From Terrimonas sp. (GTDB lineage: Bacteria > Bacteroidota > Bacteroidia > Chitinophagales > Chitinophagaceae): a stretch of DNA of 64,000 nucleotides. The notes under the pieces are model-generated. The model searched no databases. It was not told the origin of the DNA and saw only the letters and a program-made list of their open reading frames with translations. The position numbers were made by a program, and so were the translations under genes. Location of the stretch: NCBI GenBank assembly GCA_016125075.1, contig WGMO01000013.1:124001-188000 (forward strand), in the 5' to 3' direction. Shown one piece after another: positions 44,534 through 51,392 of the stretch. Within the stretch, counting starts at the first letter, position 1. Every line of letters begins with the position of its first letter.

Positions 44534-45136
44534 ATGAAAGAGATTTTAGAACAAGTGCTGCAGTTTTTATCGCAGCCCTGGCCATGGTATGTAGCAGGAC
44601 CCCTGCTAGCCCTCGTGATGTTTATCCTCCTGTATTTCGGGCATGAGTTCGGGATCTCCGAAAATTTCCGGCTCATGTGTGCCGCCGACGGCGCCGATAA
44701 GTACAACGAGTTTTTCAAGATTGACTGGAAGAGCGGGGAATGGAACCTATTGGTTGCCCTCGGTGCCGTTTTTGGTGGCTACCTGGCCTCACATTATTTT
44801 ATTGGCAATGCCGGTGATATTGCGCATGTCAGTTCATCCACGGTGCAGAGCCTGAATGAGCTTGGCATACCTGTGAAGCAGGGCTCAGTGCCCCTGATCC
44901 CCGATTTTATCTCCTGGGAAGCTTTGTTTAACTGGCAGGGCTGGCTGATCATTGCCGGAGGCGGGTTCCTGGTAGGTTTTGGTGCGCGGTATGCCGGTGG
45001 TTGCACATCCGGGCATGCCATCAGCGGGTTATCGGCCCTGCAGTTGCCCTCACTGATTGCCGTGGTTGGTTTCTTTATGGGTGGATTATTCATCACCTAT
45101 GTAGTATTACCCTTAATTTTTCCCATCATCCGTTAA
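44534..45136 (+). CDS. YeeE/YedE family sulfur transporter, first half
   Basis: 200 residues with about four membrane helices, 27 bases behind the flavoprotein gene. The conserved Cys motif is [20 protein letters not shown], as in YeeE/TsuA-type thiosulfate channels. Full-length YeeE proteins have about 350 residues and two homologous halves; here the halves are separate genes, a known split form. An N-terminal helix ([20 protein letters not shown]) and an extracytoplasmic loop with [14 protein letters not shown] precede the Cys region. It probably moves thiosulfate or another reduced sulfur species across the inner membrane. Confidence 0.87.
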   Translation: MKEILEQVLQFLSQPWPWYVAGPLLALVMFILLYFGHEFGISENFRLMCAADGADKYNEFFKIDWKSGEWNLLVALGAVFGGYLASHYFIGNAGDIAHVSSSTVQSLNELGIPVKQGSVPLIPDFISWEALFNWQGWLIIAGGGFLVGFGARYAGGCTSGHAISGLSALQLPSLIAVVGFFMGGLFITYVVLPLIFPIIR

Positions 45137-45147
45137 AAAAGATTTTT

Positions 45148-45561
45148 ATGAGAATGTCAAGATATATACTGGTCGGTATCTTACTAGGTTTCATTTTATA
45201 CAAGAGTGAGGCCGTAAGCTGGTTCAGGATCTATGAGATGTTCCGTTTCCAGAGTTTCCATATGTATGGCATCATCGGTTCTGCGGTGGTGGCAGGTATC
45301 GTGATCGTGCAACTGATCAAGCGGAAGCATATCCAGAATGTAAAGGGCCAGGAGATCACCATTAAGGACAAGAACAAGAGCATCCCCCGTTACCTGGTGG
45401 GTGGTTTCATCTTTGGGCTGGGCTGGTCACTGGCCGGTGCCTGTCCTGCCCCCATGTTCATCCTCTTAGGCAGTGGTTATACCGTTCTCTTCGTGTACCT
45501 CGCCGCGGCCATGACCGGTACCTTTATTTATGGGTTGCTGAGGAAGAAGTTGCCGCATTGA
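45148..45561 (+). CDS. YeeE/YedE family sulfur transporter, second half
   Basis: 137 residues from ATG 45148, 11 bases after the preceding stop. An upstream ATG-less extension overlaps the previous gene and is ignored. Four predicted helices. The second Cys motif reads GLGWSLAGACPAPMFILLGSG. It fits the small DUF6691-like partner of split YeeE/YedE transporters. The gene ends the module; just after it the sequence becomes AT-rich. Confidence 0.87.
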   Translation: MRMSRYILVGILLGFILYKSEAVSWFRIYEMFRFQSFHMYGIIGSAVVAGIVIVQLIKRKHIQNVKGQEITIKDKNKSIPRYLVGGFIFGLGWSLAGACPAPMFILLGSGYTVLFVYLAAAMTGTFIYGLLRKKLPH

Positions 45562-45801
45562 AAAAACAAGGTCAATAAACAGGCCTGATTATAAATATTT
45601 AGTAGTCCCGTCAAGACAAATATCGAACAAAAGAACAACCAGATATCAAAATGCTTTATCGTCACCATTCATGTCCAATTGGGATAAGGCAGCCAAATGT
45701 TAGATTATTTAAAGCACTTATATCAACTATTAAAGAATCCAATCGATAGTACCCGGCAAATACTACATTTAATCATACTATATAATCACGAAAAGCGATT
45801 T

Positions 45802-46806
45802 TTATCTTACCTTAATAACGACCTTACCTTTCGTGCGGCCAGTTTCCACATAGGCCATAGCTTTATTGGTTTGTTCAAATGGAAATACTTTATCCATAAC
45901 AGGTTTTATGACACCCGACTCTATTAGTTTTGTAATTTGACTTAATTGTTCGCCTTGCGCCCTCATGAAAAGAAAAGTAAAATTAACATGCTGTTTCCTT
46001 GCATATTTTTTTGTACCGCTACTTAAAAATATCGTTAACAATTTCAGATGCCAGGCCAATCCAAGTTGCTTTGCAAATTCAGGAGTTGGCGGACCAGTTA
46101 AACTAATAAGCTGACCAGCTGGTTTTAAAATGCGTAAAGATTTTTCAAGGATTTTTTTATCCCTGTTGCTATGCAATGCCACATCATAGTCTTTCAGTTT
46201 AGTTTCAAAATCTTCCTTCTTGTAATCAATCACCAGATCGGCTCCAAGGCTTTTAACTAAAGCGACATTAGCTGTACTTGTTGTCGTTGCCACATAGGCC
46301 CCCAAATGTTTAGCTAATTGAATAGCAAAAGAACCCACACCGCCCGAACCAGCCTGGATAAAAACTTTTTGCCCCTCTTTCAGTTTTGCAATATCTACAA
46401 GAGCTTGCCAGGCTGTTAACCCAACTAATGGAATCGAAGCTGCTTCTTCCATGGAAAGATTATTGGGCTTTAGGGCTAAATCAGCCTGCTTTACAGAAAG
46501 GTATTCTGCAAAAGTTCCGATCCTGAAATCCGCAGGCCGGGCATACACTTCATCACCCACTTTAAATTTATTTACTTTTCCTCCAATCTTCACTACTCTG
46601 CCAGCCATATCATGCCCATTAGTAAACGGGGGCTTATAGGGCAAAAAAAGCTTGAAATCTCCGTTCTTAATTAACGAGTCTAATAGGTTCACCCCGGCAG
46701 CATAAATCCGAACCAAAACCTCATCTTCGTTTATTGCAGGGTCGTTTACTTCAGATAAGTATAATTTTTCTTTTTTGCCGTAACGATTTACTATGAATGC
46801 TTTCAT
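45802..46806 (-). CDS. NADPH:quinone oxidoreductase-like MDR protein
   Basis: 334 residues of the medium-chain dehydrogenase/reductase superfamily, quinone reductase type without catalytic zinc. NADPH motif KVFIQAGSGGVGSFAIQLAK at about 145-165; N-terminal AAGVNLLDSLIKNGDFKLF and FTNGHDMAGRVVKIGG are typical. The end of the gene is KGKVVIKVR. It is the last gene of the AT-rich minus-strand cluster. It may reduce quinones or enoyl groups; the substrate is not known. Confidence 0.9.
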   Translation of the reverse strand: MKAFIVNRYGKKEKLYLSEVNDPAINEDEVLVRIYAAGVNLLDSLIKNGDFKLFLPYKPPFTNGHDMAGRVVKIGGKVNKFKVGDEVYARPADFRIGTFAEYLSVKQADLALKPNNLSMEEAASIPLVGLTAWQALVDIAKLKEGQKVFIQAGSGGVGSFAIQLAKHLGAYVATTTSTANVALVKSLGADLVIDYKKEDFETKLKDYDVALHSNRDKKILEKSLRILKPAGQLISLTGPPTPEFAKQLGLAWHLKLLTIFLSSGTKKYARKQHVNFTFLFMRAQGEQLSQITKLIESGVIKPVMDKVFPFEQTNKAMAYVETGRTKGKVVIKVR

Positions 46807-46836
46807 CTTTATTATTTTATTTTTCTGAATTCCATT

Positions 46837-47754
46837 TTATTTTAATAAAAATTCAATTGCTTGTGGTATAAACTCTTCGTGATATTGAAAAATACCGCCA
46901 TGCCCGGAGTTAGGATAAATTTTTATTTGGGCATTAGGAAATCGCTTTGCCATATCATTTGATAATGGAGAAGGCACCATTCTGTCATTTTCGCCATTAG
47001 CAATAAATACAGGCAGTTTGAAAACACTCAAATCCATAGGCTTTTCATTCCCCCATATTTTAATGGCTTTCAATTGTTTTTTCAAAGCATATAATTTTAC
47101 TTTTTTATCACGGTTTTCCGTTCTCTCTTTTAATCTCCTCAGGAAATTTCTTGCAGCAGCTTTCCCCATTTTATTTTGATTAAAAAATAAATAAAACTTT
47201 GGGTCTCTGAATGAAAGTATTCCCTTAAAAATATCACTATACGTTCTGCCCACAACAGCACGTATACCTGCACCACCTCTTGGTCCGGTGCCTGCAAATA
47301 TGGCTTTACGAACAAGTTGTGGCTCAGCTAAAAGTATTTCTTGTGTGATAAATCCACCCATGGAGAACGCTACAATATCAACTTGTTTGTAACCCAATGC
47401 ATGAATAAAAGCGATACCATCTTTGGCCATATCCGCAAGACTTTCGCCCTGTCTGCCTGTTGTAGCGCCAATACCACGGTAGTCAAATGAAATTATTTGA
47501 CGATGTGCTGCAATGGCATCCATGATTCTTGGGTCGCAATTATCAAGGTTTGCTGTTAGGTGATTAAAATATATTACTGGTATATCACCTTTTTTGCCAT
47601 AAGACCGGTATGCGAACTTTATACCGTTAGCTTCTACAAACTGTGTGGGAACTGTTGCGTAGGTGTAATTCACATTCGTAGCATTAGTGCTTTGTGCATT
47701 TGTCTTTGTCATTGTTACTATCATTAAAATTGTTAGAAGAAATATTGCTTTCAT
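46837..47754 (-). CDS. Exported alpha/beta hydrolase
   Basis: 305 residues with a signal peptide (MKAIFLLTILMIVTMTKTNAQ). The triad is visible: nucleophile elbow VAFSMGGFITQE (first Gly of GxSxG replaced by Ala), acid in ANGENDRMVPSP and His in PNSGHGGIFQYHEEF. The oxyanion region is FDYRGIGATTG. It is similar to haloalkane dehalogenase/esterase-type hydrolases, but the substrate is unknown. Upstream lies a remnant of another hydrolase (47757-47897), so this cluster once held two. Confidence 0.88.
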   Translation of the reverse strand: MKAIFLLTILMIVTMTKTNAQSTNATNVNYTYATVPTQFVEANGIKFAYRSYGKKGDIPVIYFNHLTANLDNCDPRIMDAIAAHRQIISFDYRGIGATTGRQGESLADMAKDGIAFIHALGYKQVDIVAFSMGGFITQEILLAEPQLVRKAIFAGTGPRGGAGIRAVVGRTYSDIFKGILSFRDPKFYLFFNQNKMGKAAARNFLRRLKERTENRDKKVKLYALKKQLKAIKIWGNEKPMDLSVFKLPVFIANGENDRMVPSPLSNDMAKRFPNAQIKIYPNSGHGGIFQYHEEFIPQAIEFLLK

Positions 47755-47756
47755 TT

Positions 47757-47897
47757 TTAGTTTTTATTTACGATGTCAATAAATGTATTGATGTAAGCAG
47801 TACTTGGTTCTTGATATTGAAAATGCGGGGCATGACCAGTGGCTGAAAAATGATGTGTTGCAGTGTTGGTGTTGTAAATGCGTTGTTTGTCATTTTT
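47757..47897 (-). pseudogene. C-terminal remnant of a second alpha/beta hydrolase gene
   Basis: On the minus strand a reading frame of 46 codons, preceded immediately by TAG and with no start codon, encodes DKQRIYNTNTATHHF followed by SATGHAPHFQYQEPS, then TAYINTFIDIVNKN and TAA. ATGHAPHF carries the catalytic His of alpha/beta hydrolases, and the final helix fits their C-terminus. It resembles the end of the neighbouring intact hydrolase (GHGGIFQYHEEF...) but is not identical. The open frame begins within 11 bases of the enoyl-CoA hydratase stop codon, so the 5' part was probably lost by deletion. Confidence 0.7.
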
Positions 47898-47907
47898 CTA
47901 TTTTCTA

Positions 47908-48882
47908 TTAGCTTGAAAAATTTCCTATATGTCCTTTTTCAAGGGCTTGGGCGTACTTTGTTTTATTCAGTAATGGAAGTTCACCCGTAGCATCGGTAGC
48001 AGAAATGTAGTCGAGCATTAGTTGTTGGGCTTCCTTAGATTGGTCTCTCACAAGAAATTCGGCATGCTCAAGTTGTAAACCCTTTTCAATATACATTGAG
48101 CTTCCGAAGTAAACTGATCGCTTTATTGCTCCTAAAGACTTCTTAGAACGGCGGCTCAAATATTCTGCTCGTTCTATTGAACGTTCAAGCACCTTATTCT
48201 GTGGCACTACTTCATCGACAGCTCCAAGTTTTAAAGCTTCGGCAGGTGTGAATGGTCTGCCTTCAAGAATGGCATTTAAAGATTGTTGCATACCAATAAG
48301 GCGTGGCAATCTTTGAGAGCCGCCGCCACCAGGTGTAAGTGTAAGTAATACTTCGGTAAGACCTATAACATAATCCCCATCAGCCATAATACGAATGTCA
48401 CATGCCCATGCTAGCTCTGCACCAATTGCAAGAGCGTCACCGTTAATGGCAGCGATGAAAATGGTACCACTTGCATTCATTTTCAAAAAGGCAGCATGCA
48501 TATCATCTAATTGCAGAAGCGTTTTTAGCTTTGTCGCAGCTGCAAGTGATCTTACGCCCGGTATTCTGTTAATTAATCTCGCCATCCGAGAAACCACACC
48601 TGCCAAACCCGTATTAATTGGCGGAAATCCTACACCACCTTCTTGCAACCATTTCACATCCGAGTGACTTAAAAATCTGTCCCGATGAGTGCCTGTAAAA
48701 ATAACTGCACGAATGCCCGGGTCTTTGTCTGCTCTATCAACCAAATCCTTTAATTGCTTAGCAATCTCCTGATCCAGTAAGGCATGAGGCCCACCATCAA
48801 AACGAGCAACGAGAATTGCTCCTAGATTTTCGATAATAATATTGCCCTTATACTGAGCTGAATTATTAGGTATTGCTTTCAT
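47908..48882 (-). CDS. Enoyl-CoA hydratase/isomerase family protein
   Basis: 324 residues of the crotonase fold. Conserved parts: DPGIRAVIFTGTHRDRFLSHSDV, IFIAAINGDALAIGAELAWACDIRI (oxyanion hole Gly), LTEVLLTLTPGGGGSQRLPRLIG (second conserved block) and AEALKLGAVDEVVPQNKV. The catalytic Glu positions of true hydratases are not clearly kept, so it may be an isomerase, hydrolase or other crotonase. Its start overlaps the end of the SDR gene by four bases (48879-48882), suggesting coupling. It lies in the AT-rich HxlR-linked cluster. Confidence 0.87.
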   Translation of the reverse strand: MKAIPNNSAQYKGNIIIENLGAILVARFDGGPHALLDQEIAKQLKDLVDRADKDPGIRAVIFTGTHRDRFLSHSDVKWLQEGGVGFPPINTGLAGVVSRMARLINRIPGVRSLAAATKLKTLLQLDDMHAAFLKMNASGTIFIAAINGDALAIGAELAWACDIRIMADGDYVIGLTEVLLTLTPGGGGSQRLPRLIGMQQSLNAILEGRPFTPAEALKLGAVDEVVPQNKVLERSIERAEYLSRRSKKSLGAIKRSVYFGSSMYIEKGLQLEHAEFLVRDQSKEAQQLMLDYISATDATGELPLLNKTKYAQALEKGHIGNFSS

Positions 48883-49682
48883 TTATATTTATTTAATTGT
48901 TTAAGAACATTCTTTTCGAAAACCCCATAGGCAAAGTGCTGTAAATTGACAAGTACAGAAGTACCTTTACCAACGATGTTTCTGAATGTTGGCTTTTCAG
49001 CTTGGACAACCTGTAGCACTTTTTTAGCAACGATGATTGGGTCTTCTGCTGTTTTGACCAATTCCTCGGTGAATTTCTCGATCTTGCCTCTTAAAGAGTT
49101 ATAGTCTGCAATTTCATTTACTGGGGAAGATGAGTTATCAACGATGCTGGTTTTGAAAGCAGAAGGCTCAATCATAGCAACACTAATATTGAACTCACTC
49201 AATTCATAACGTAATGATTTAAAATAGCCTTCCAATGCATGTTTAGAGGCTGCGTAGTAAGCTGCATTGGGGAATGACACTAACCCTACGATTGAACCTA
49301 ATGTTATTATTTTACCAAATTTTTGTTTTCTGAAATAAGGCAATACTGCATTTGTAACCCTGATAGTTCCCCAAAAATTTGTTTCAAATTGCTGCCTGCC
49401 TAACTCAACAGGTATTTCTTCTGCAATACCGGAAACCAAAAAGCCGGCGTTGTTAATGAGAATATCTAACTGACTTATTTCCCTGAATAGTCTTTCCGGA
49501 AAACCAGCTATTGATTGTTCAGAGTCCAGGTCCAATGCTATCATTTTAAAGGGAAACATTGATGCATACCTTTCCGGTTTACGGCTAGTACCAATAACAT
49601 TGAATCCTTGTTTGTGCAGCTCGTTTGCTATCAGTAAACCAAAGCCTGAAGAGGCACCTGTTACTAAAATATTTTTTTTCAT
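48879..49682 (-). CDS. SDR family oxidoreductase
   Basis: 267 residues from ATG 49682 (MKKNILVTGASSGFGLLIAN). Cofactor motif TGASSGFG at about 8-15; NNAGFLVSG; Ser and YxxxK in LGSIVGLVSFPNAAYYAASKHALEG. An in-frame start 72 bases upstream would run through the promoter region and is rejected. It is the first gene of the minus-strand cluster and is divergent from the HxlR regulator gene, with only 102 bases between the two starts. The substrate is unknown. Confidence 0.9.
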   Translation of the reverse strand: MKKNILVTGASSGFGLLIANELHKQGFNVIGTSRKPERYASMFPFKMIALDLDSEQSIAGFPERLFREISQLDILINNAGFLVSGIAEEIPVELGRQQFETNFWGTIRVTNAVLPYFRKQKFGKIITLGSIVGLVSFPNAAYYAASKHALEGYFKSLRYELSEFNISVAMIEPSAFKTSIVDNSSSPVNEIADYNSLRGKIEKFTEELVKTAEDPIIVAKKVLQVVQAEKPTFRNIVGKGTSVLVNLQHFAYGVFEKNVLKQLNKYK

Positions 49683-49715
49683 TTCACCTGTTTTACTATC
49701 TAATTTGTAATTTTG

Positions 49716-49764
49716 CTTGCATATTGCAAGTGCAAATATATAAACTACTTTCAATTTGCAAGTG
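49716..49764. promoter_or_regulatory. Overlapping divergent promoters and candidate HxlR operator
   Basis: A perfect 6-3-6 dyad, CTTGCATATTGCAAG, lies at 49716-49730, and further GCAAGT/GCAAAT half-sites lie at 49727-49738 and 49757-49764. For hxlR (plus) the promoter is TTG 49724-49726, 19 bases, TACTTTCA 49746-49753. For the SDR gene (minus) it is TTG complementary to 49759-49761, 18 bases, and a perfect TATATTTG box (49733-49740). Binding to these sites would control both directions. Confidence 0.65.
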
Positions 49765-49784
49765 GTTTTTAAAATTTATTTTTT

Positions 49785-50207
49785 ATGCGTAAGTCAATTA
49801 GAAGGTCAGACTGCCCGGTTAGCAGTTCGCTTGATATTTGGGGAGACAAGTGGTCGCTGTTGATAATCAGGGATTTAATGTTCGCTAAAGAGTGTACTTA
49901 TAGCGATTTCTTAAAATCTGAGGAAGGTATTGCAACTAATATCCTGGCCTCAAGACTACAAGCTTTGGAAGAAAACAAGATTATTCAAAAATTGGCCCAC
50001 CCCGACAGTAAAGCAAAGGTTTTGTACAGATTGACAAAGAAAGGAATTGACATGCTTCCCATATTGATAGAAATAAATTTATGGGCAGAAAAATATTTAT
50101 CTATCCCGGATAATAGAAAGGCAATGCTAAAAGAGGTGAAAAAAGATAAGGCTGGATTTATTAAAGCGATGTCAAAAGACCTGGAAAGTGCCATTTATTC
50201 CGTTTAA
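49785..50207 (+). CDS. HxlR family transcriptional regulator
   Basis: 140 residues. MarR/HxlR-type winged helix: SDCPVSSSLDIWGDKWSLLIIRDLMF is the signature N-terminus with Cys at about residue 8. FLKSEEGIATNILASRLQALEENKIIQKL is the recognition helix and wing. LTKKGIDMLPILIEINLWAEKYL closes the domain. HxlR proteins often sense aldehydes, quinones or oxidants through the N-terminal Cys. It faces the SDR gene across overlapping promoters with shared dyads, so it likely controls the cluster at 45802-49682. Confidence 0.93.
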   Translation: MRKSIRRSDCPVSSSLDIWGDKWSLLIIRDLMFAKECTYSDFLKSEEGIATNILASRLQALEENKIIQKLAHPDSKAKVLYRLTKKGIDMLPILIEINLWAEKYLSIPDNRKAMLKEVKKDKAGFIKAMSKDLESAIYSV

Positions 50208-50267
50208 TAATAAATACAGGAGCAATTAGCATTCATCTTTGTCACTTATCGTTCCTTATCGAGACAT

Positions 50268-50411
50268 TTTGTAGTCCATACAGGAATCGAACCCCGATTT
50301 GAATATCCCAATGTTTGAAACACTATGCTGTCGGGATTTTAGCTAAAAAATCTGGTAGTCCCGACAGGAATCGAACCTGTATCTAAAGTTTAGGAAACTT
50401 CTATTCTATCC
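50268..50411. repeat. 144-bp direct repeat, copy A
   Basis: It matches 50701-50844 at 141 of 144 positions by eye (differences at the start of the repeat, CA.. vs CC.., and one C/T). It contains a tRNA-Arg 3'-end-like segment, a TTTTAGCTAAAA palindrome and most of a tRNA-Arg gene. The copies are 433 bases apart, with a GIY-YIG gene between them. Confidence 0.9.
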
Positions 50412-50451
50412 CCGTCCGACTGGCGTCAGCCGGGCGGGCATTGAACTACGG
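50353..50451 (-). pseudogene. tRNA-Arg pseudogene, interrupted in the D loop
   Basis: The same sequence as the intact tRNA-Arg at 50786-50860 from the CCA end through the T arm, anticodon arm (CCT) and into the D arm. A 28-base palindromic insert (50412-50439) follows, then the rest of the D arm and only CCG of the 5' acceptor strand. The lost acceptor bases and the insert should prevent cloverleaf folding. Its last bases give the stop codon of the neighbouring GIY-YIG gene. Confidence 0.85.
50412..50439. repeat. 28-bp REP-like palindrome inserted in the tRNA-Arg pseudogene
   Basis: GC-rich imperfect palindrome with halves CCGTCCGACTGGC and GTCAGCCGGGCGG. As RNA all 13 positions pair when G-U wobbles are allowed. 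Its ends fall exactly where the intact tRNA reads ATCC-ATTG. Confidence 0.8.
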
Positions 50452-50688
50452 AAGCTCTTTCTTTTTCAGAAACCTTCGACCTGCAGATGATTTAAAATAC
50501 TTTTCTCTTTTGATTGCCTCTTCTTCAGTATCAAAAGTCTCAAAATAAACGATCTTAAAAGGAATATAAGGCCTGATAGATTCAGTCATTCCTGAATTGT
50601 GTTGCAGTAGCCTTTTTTCAATCTCCCGGCAATGACCTTTATAATAATAGTCATGATCAATACTCTTTATAACATACGCAAAGTACAC
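50446..50688 (-). CDS. GIY-YIG nuclease family protein
   Basis: 80 residues from GTG 50688; an in-frame TGA just upstream excludes a longer start. GIY-YIG core: MYFAYVIKS and DYYYKGHCREIEKRLLQHN replace the GIY...YIG strands, followed by Arg (EKRLLQH) and the Glu-containing FKIVYFETFDTEEEAIKREKYFKS (metal ligand). These are the features of the small stand-alone GIY-YIG (UPF0213-like) proteins. The last two codons, Pro and the stop TAG, lie inside a tRNA-Arg fragment. The gene is bracketed by direct repeats, which suggests mobility, but no transposase is present. The target is unknown. Confidence 0.85.
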   Translation of the reverse strand: MYFAYVIKSIDHDYYYKGHCREIEKRLLQHNSGMTESIRPYIPFKIVYFETFDTEEEAIKREKYFKSSAGRRFLKKKELP

Positions 50689-50700
50689 GAATGATCATTT

Positions 50701-50844
50701 TTTGTAGTCCCGACAGGAATCGAACCCCGATTTGAATATCTCAATGTTTGAAACACTATGCTGTCGGGATTTTAGCTAAAAAATCTGGTAGTCCCGACAG
50801 GAATCGAACCTGTATCTAAAGTTTAGGAAACTTCTATTCTATCC
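50701..50844. repeat. 144-bp direct repeat, copy B
   Basis: Second copy of the repeat at 50268-50411. Here it runs without interruption into the 5' part of the intact tRNA-Arg gene. The first 68 bases (50703-50770) form a tRNA-end-like element with a perfect 9-bp terminal stem (TCCCGACAG/CTGTCGGGA on the minus strand) but no regular cloverleaf. Confidence 0.9.
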
Positions 50845-50860
50845 ATTGAACTACGGGACC
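50786..50860 (-). tRNA. tRNA-Arg (anticodon CCT)
   Basis: A 72-nt tRNA plus encoded CCA. Minus-strand acceptor GGTCCCG pairs with CGGGACT (G-T at the end), discriminator A. The D arm contains AGTTCAATGGATAGAAT. The anticodon stem GAAGT/ACTTT holds the loop TTCCTAA, giving anticodon CCT for AGG codons. The T arm is ACAGG-TTCGATT-CCTGT. It is the left neighbour of the VOC gene and the last intact element of the duplicated locus. Confidence 0.93.
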
Positions 50861-50937
50861 AGTAACATCAAAGGATGCTAAGGGGCGGCAAAAATAACAG
50901 TTTTACGGGTTATCTTAGTTGTTCAAATGCACCAATT

Positions 50938-51387
50938 ATGAAAAAAATTCAGGGGTTGATCTTCTTTTTTCTGTTTCTATCTGCGGCACAGGCCCAAACC
51001 GATAATAAACCCAGCCTCAACCATATTGCCCATTATATCACTGATTTAAAGGTCAGTACAGATTTTTACCAGCATATCATCGGGCTGGATACCATCCCTG
51101 AACCCTTTCATGATGGCCGTCATACCTGGTTCAGCATCGGCTATAAAAGCCACCTGCACCTGATATCGGGTGCGGCTGCCAAATCACTACATGACAAGAA
51201 TTCTCATCTCTGCTTTACGGTTCCTTCGGTGGATGCATTTGTCACGGTACTCAACCAACACCATGTGCCCTTTGAGAACTGGGCAGGTGAAAAGAATACC
51301 GTGACCAAAAGAGTGGATGGGGTAAAACAGATCTATTTCCAGGACCCCGATGGCTACTGGATCGAGATCAATGATGCCCGGGAATAA
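50938..51387 (+). CDS. Exported VOC (glyoxalase-like) protein
   Basis: 149 residues from ATG 50938, with a signal peptide (MKKIQGLIFFFLFLSAAQAQ). The vicinal-oxygen-chelate fold is seen in LNHIAHYITDLKVSTDFYQHIIGLDTIPE (His metal ligand), HTWFSIGYKSHLHLISG (Glu position replaced), HLCFTVPSVDAFV and IYFQDPDGYWIEIND (final Glu). One or two of the usual metal ligands appear to be kept. Export is unusual for VOC proteins but known in Bacteroidota. The substrate is unknown. Confidence 0.87.
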   Translation: MKKIQGLIFFFLFLSAAQAQTDNKPSLNHIAHYITDLKVSTDFYQHIIGLDTIPEPFHDGRHTWFSIGYKSHLHLISGAAAKSLHDKNSHLCFTVPSVDAFVTVLNQHHVPFENWAGEKNTVTKRVDGVKQIYFQDPDGYWIEINDARE

Positions 51388-51392
51388 GCATG

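Noticed and set aside
45697-45927. 76-codon plus-strand frame beginning MLDYLKHLYQLLKN.
   Set aside because: Its second half is antisense to the end of the quinone reductase gene, and no promoter or family likeness is visible. The first 35 codons could be a remnant but this cannot be supported.
50703-50770. A further tRNA gene (tRNA-end-like element next to tRNA-Arg; also at 50270-50337).
   Set aside because: A 7-9-bp acceptor-like stem exists, but there is no proper D arm or anticodon arm, the T stem does not pair and no CCA is encoded. It is better seen as a tRNA-derived repeat.
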